NCBI RefSeq assembly: GCF_003353425.1
Contig: NZ_QRAO01000005.1
Coordinates: 1-64,000, forward strand
DNA: 64,000 nucleotides
Source: Marinirhabdus gelatinilytica
Lineage (GTDB): Bacteria; Bacteroidota; Bacteroidia; Flavobacteriales; Flavobacteriaceae
Reading direction: 5' to 3'
Below the pieces are notes generated by a model, which was not told the origin of the DNA, did not search any database, and saw nothing but the letters and a program-made list of their open reading frames with translations. Position numbers and translations under genes: made by a program. Shown here in pieces: positions 61,116 through 64,000 of the stretch. How positions within the stretch are numbered: position 1 is the first letter of the stretch; every line of letters begins with the position of its first letter.

Positions 61116-61835
61116 CTATTCAATTTTTGTGGCTACAACCTGTTTCCCAAAACGCAGATCGATTGTTTTATAGCCCTGTAACCTGTTATCCTCTTTTGCC
61201 TTTTTATAAAATGCCTTAAAATTCTGAAACTTCAAGTCCATATTTTCCACGTTCCCAAAAATCACATCAAAACTGTATTTACGCAGTTTCAAGGTTACCT
61301 TATCTTTTTCAGAAACGTGGATTCCCACAACGCTCTGTTTCATAAAATCATCTTCGCCTATCCTTATTAATAACGGTGTAACTTCGCTAAAATTGGTTGT
61401 AGACCTTCCTGTAATCAAGGGTACTCTTGCTGCATAAACCGATGACAGTGGCATTTTCTTCCCGTCCTCATCAAGGTAATAGTTGGGAGATGCAGCTATT
61501 CTTCCTATAGGGTTTCGCTGTTCTATCTTTGCCCCCAAAACGCCGTCAACCGTTACATACACTTGCGCATCACGAATCATATCATTTCCCAACAAACGGG
61601 ACTCCATCTCTTTCAAAACTAAAGTTTCTTTAGGGATGCCCGTAACACTGTCGTTATTTTGTACTAACAATTTATTAACAGTAGCCAGTGTGATAAATGG
61701 GTCGTTCTCATCAAGGAATTCTACATTGATCCTCTTCAAATTTCGGTTGGCATTTCTTTTTTGCGTAAAGCTGAAAAGAAACACGACCAAGGCTGTGAGC
61801 AACACAAATTTTATAACGGGTATATACCTTTTCAT
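61116..61835 (-). CDS. ftsQ: Cell division protein FtsQ
   Basis: FtsQ is the bitopic divisome protein linking early and late components. The 239-residue protein has a cytoplasmic start, one membrane helix (~8-24, VIKFVLLTALVVFLFSF), then a periplasmic POTRA-like and FtsQ domain with DAQVYVTVDGVLGAKIEQRNP. The start overlaps the murC stop by four bases (ATGA), and ftsA begins two bases after its stop. Confidence 0.92.
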   Translation of the reverse strand: MKRYIPVIKFVLLTALVVFLFSFTQKRNANRNLKRINVEFLDENDPFITLATVNKLLVQNNDSVTGIPKETLVLKEMESRLLGNDMIRDAQVYVTVDGVLGAKIEQRNPIGRIAASPNYYLDEDGKKMPLSSVYAARVPLITGRSTTNFSEVTPLLIRIGEDDFMKQSVVGIHVSEKDKVTLKLRKYSFDVIFGNVENMDLKFQNFKAFYKKAKEDNRLQGYKTIDLRFGKQVVATKIE

Positions 61836-63211
61836 CTTTTTAATACTTTAGTCATGGCTTCAACCTCAGCTCCTATATCGCCTGCTCCTACCAACAATTG
61901 TATACGGCACGGAGAGTTTTTTAATGCTGAAGGGATGTCGGATTTTGTTATGACCTTAGCAGTATTGACTAAGCTTCTACCGCGCTCCGCCTGACACTCT
62001 AAAACCAATTTCAGCAACCAGTTTGAGGTAACACCCTCTATGGGTTCCTCTCGAGCAGGGTAGATATCCAGCAACAATACTTCATCAAATTGTGCCAAGC
62101 TTTGGGCAAACCCCTTGGCAAAATCCTTAGTCCTGCTGAAGAGATGTGGCTGAAAGACGATAACTTTTTCATCTTCCGGGTACATTTCTGAAACGGCTTG
62201 GTACAAAGCATTTATTTCGGTAGGGTGATGGGCGTAATCATCTATCAAAACCAAATCGTCCCTTTTTATTTTATACGAGAACCTACGCTCCACCCCCTTA
62301 AAGGTCGCTAAAGCTTTGGGAAGGCAATGGGTTGGGGAACCAGCTAGCATTGCCATTCCCAGAGCTGTTACAGCATTATGTAGGTTGTGATGTCCGGGTA
62401 GGTGAAATTGTAAATTATTTATAGTTTCCGCAGGTGTTTTCAGGTCGAAAATATAGGCGCCATCTTCAATACGTACATTTTGCGCTTCAAACGCTGCCGC
62501 TTCTTCAATAGCGACAGACTGCCCCTCTAGCGGTAGCCCTTTTTTAAACAATAGGTTATTTTTTTCTGGAAGTAAATCCGCAAATTCCCTGAACGCACCT
62601 TGAATTGAAGTTTCAGTTCCGTAGATGTCCAAGTGATCTGCATCCATAGAAGTAACGCAGGCAATATCTGGGCTCAAGGTAAGGAACGAACGGTCAAACT
62701 CATCGGCCTCCACCACGGTGATCTGGGTACCTTTTGAAATAAAATTCGAGTTGTAGTTCTCGGCAATTCCCCCTAAAAAAGCAGTGACCGGCATCTCGCA
62801 GTACGCCAACAAATGACCCAATATGGCGCTTGTTGTTGTCTTACCATGAGTGCCGGCTACCGCCAAACATAAAGTGTTTCGTGTTACCTCACCAAGCAGC
62901 TGGGACCGCTTGATAACGGTATAATTATTTTCCCTGAACCAGTTTAACAAGCTATTAGCCCTTGGGATAGCTGGGGTGTACACCACCAAGGTCTCTTCTT
63001 TTTGCTGGATATGCGCTGGAATTTCGTCAACAGTATCTACAAAGGTAATCCCAATACCCTCTGAATTTAATGCTCGCGTAAGATTGGTTTCAGTCTTGTC
63101 ATACCCAAACACGGCAAAACCCTTCAACTTTGCGAAACGGGCGAGCGCACTCATCCCTATCCCGCCAATGCCGATGAAGTAAATGGTTTGTATGTTGTTT
63201 AAAAGGCTCAT
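61832..63211 (-). CDS. murC: UDP-N-acetylmuramate--L-alanine ligase
   Basis: MurC adds L-alanine to UDP-MurNAc, the first amino acid of the peptidoglycan stem. The 459-residue product has the N-terminal IGIGGIGMSALAR motif, the ATP-binding AGTHGKTTTSAIL, central ADEFDRSFL, and the C-terminal DDYAHHPTEI characteristic of MurC. Length is normal. It lies between murG and ftsQ in the standard cluster order. Confidence 0.97.
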   Translation of the reverse strand: MSLLNNIQTIYFIGIGGIGMSALARFAKLKGFAVFGYDKTETNLTRALNSEGIGITFVDTVDEIPAHIQQKEETLVVYTPAIPRANSLLNWFRENNYTVIKRSQLLGEVTRNTLCLAVAGTHGKTTTSAILGHLLAYCEMPVTAFLGGIAENYNSNFISKGTQITVVEADEFDRSFLTLSPDIACVTSMDADHLDIYGTETSIQGAFREFADLLPEKNNLLFKKGLPLEGQSVAIEEAAAFEAQNVRIEDGAYIFDLKTPAETINNLQFHLPGHHNLHNAVTALGMAMLAGSPTHCLPKALATFKGVERRFSYKIKRDDLVLIDDYAHHPTEINALYQAVSEMYPEDEKVIVFQPHLFSRTKDFAKGFAQSLAQFDEVLLLDIYPAREEPIEGVTSNWLLKLVLECQAERGRSLVNTAKVITKSDIPSALKNSPCRIQLLVGAGDIGAEVEAMTKVLKR

Positions 63212-63254
63212 ATTTTATACGAACAAGCGGGTTTTCTTATATTAAAATTCTGTC

Positions 63255-63306
63255 TAAACATCCCCCTAGCCCACCCCTTTAAAGGAGAGTAATGGGATGA
63301 GGATGT
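63255..63306. repeat. Intra-operon C/G-rich palindromic repeat, copy 2
   Basis: The outer arms AAACATCC and GGATGTTT are perfect inverted repeats. Inside, C-rich CCCCTAGCCCACCCC faces GGAGAGTAATGGG. The 11-mer ATCCCCCTAGC at 63260-63270 is shared with the nqrD-nqrE gap. It sits between murG and murC within the operon. Confidence 0.55.
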
Positions 63307-64000
63307 TTACGTTTTTATCATTTTTTCAATTTCATCAACAATATCTTTTGCTGCGTTGGGCCTAGCCAATTTTTTGATATTTGCTGAAAGTTCTTTTTGT
63401 TTTGTTTCGTCTTTCAACAGCGCGGCTATTGTTTGCTGAAATGTAGCGTCGGCTTCATTTTCTTTCAATAGAATCGCTGCATTTTTTTCTGAAATAGACA
63501 GTGCGTTCTTGGTTTGGTGATCCTCGGCCACATTGGGAGAGGGAATGAAAATTACAGGTTTGCCAACCAAACACAACTCTGAAACCGAAAGTGCCCCAGC
63601 TCTCGAAATAATGATGTCTGCCGCGGCATAGGCCAAATCCATCCTATTTAAGTACGGGTGTACCTGAACAACTTTATAAGATTTTTTACCATATTCATTT
63701 TCATACAATTTTCCGCATTGCCATATTAGTTGTACGTTTTCAGTATTAAAAAAAGGCAATGTTCCATCCACCAACTGGTTTATTTTTCGAGCTCCCAAAC
63801 TGCCGCCCAACACCAACACCGTTTTTAAATTAGGATTCAGACTGAAAAACTGCTGTGCTTCTCTTCTTTTACTGGCTATTTCCAACAAATCCTGCCTTAC
63901 TGGATTGCCCGTTAGCACGATTTTTTCAGCAGGGAAGAATTTTTCCATTCCATCGTAAGCGGTGCAAATGGTGTATACCGATTTGCTCAACCATTTATTG
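63307..64000 (-). CDS. murG: UDP-N-acetylglucosamine transferase MurG (N-terminus beyond the window)
   Basis: MurG transfers GlcNAc from UDP-GlcNAc to lipid I, making lipid II at the inner membrane. Only the C-terminal ~231 codons are present. The frame runs past the right edge; a TTG at 63990 is internal, not the start. Visible motifs are LTGNPVR (end of the N-domain/linker), [14 protein letters not shown], and the UDP-GlcNAc-binding [25 protein letters not shown]. It is followed leftward by murC. Confidence 0.95.
   Translation of the reverse strand, partial: NKWLSKSVYTICTAYDGMEKFFPAEKIVLTGNPVRQDLLEIASKRREAQQFFSLNPNLKTVLVLGGSLGARKINQLVDGTLPFFNTENVQLIWQCGKLYENEYGKKSYKVVQVHPYLNRMDLAYAAADIIISRAGALSVSELCLVGKPVIFIPSPNVAEDHQTKNALSISEKNAAILLKENEADATFQQTIAALLKDETKQKELSANIKKLARPNAAKDIVDEIEKMIKT

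Overview
The window looks like chromosome from a marine member of the Flavobacteriaceae (Bacteroidota). The evidence is a complete Na+-pumping NADH:quinone reductase operon, several exported proteins with type IX secretion (T9SS) type A sorting tails, the T9SS parts PorT and a Plug-type DUF5103 protein, a short RpoD (287 aa, no region 1.1), promoters of the Bacteroidota form TTG-N18-21-TAnnTTTG, weak Shine-Dalgarno use and several non-ATG starts. GC is moderate to low except in the first ~200 bases.

Layout. 1-3339 (-): a large T9SS-type secreted protein running off the left edge. 3519-9706 (-): nqrABCDEF with promoter and terminator. 9899-12571 (+): Plug-like protein and a PLP decarboxylase. 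12577-16045 (-): purT, an aminotransferase and a fatty acid desaturase. 16176-17365: rsmG convergent with a Nudix hydrolase. 17433-23793: envelope genes with three thioredoxin-fold CxxC proteins (two Omp28-like, one TlpA-like), a small T9SS cargo and a frameshifted DUF6029 barrel. 23872-28967: pruA, NRDE, DUF6695, apaG and DUF3667. 29001-31855 (-): trkH-trkA. 32010-38781: ubiE-porT, a SpoU methyltransferase, a TamL-like lipoprotein, fbaA and accD. 38833-43491: a lipoprotein, a tandem-OmpA protein, rpsO and pnp. 43613-48566: a T9SS repeat protein, an ECF sigma/putative anti-sigma pair, a barrel protein and rpoD. 48755-57534: BLUF photoreceptor, rpe, AraC regulator with membrane sensor, T9SS propeller protein, YpdA, MtfA-like peptidase, a hypothetical, a second AraC regulator, a 52-aa membrane protein, tRNA-Arg(UCG), YqeY and a second BLUF. 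57597-64000 (-): the distal division/cell wall cluster murG(partial)-murC-ftsQ-ftsA-ftsZ.

How it fits together. Most genes are core: respiration (nqr), division and peptidoglycan, translation and RNA turnover (rpsO, pnp, rsmG), purine, lipid and carbon metabolism, and potassium uptake. The accessory layer is the cell envelope, with T9SS machinery and cargo, Omp28/TlpA redox-fold proteins, and light sensing by two short BLUF proteins, one of them overlapping rpe inside the rpoD-rpe interval. I did not find an obvious defence system, prophage, CRISPR array, insertion sequence or biosynthetic cluster. The best second-look items are the two BLUF proteins with changed switch residues, the thioredoxin-fold envelope cluster with the broken DUF6029 gene, the GC-rich end of the first gene, a 130-bp inverted-repeat element, heptanucleotide tandem repeats, and promoters placed so close to ATG that the mRNAs may be leaderless.
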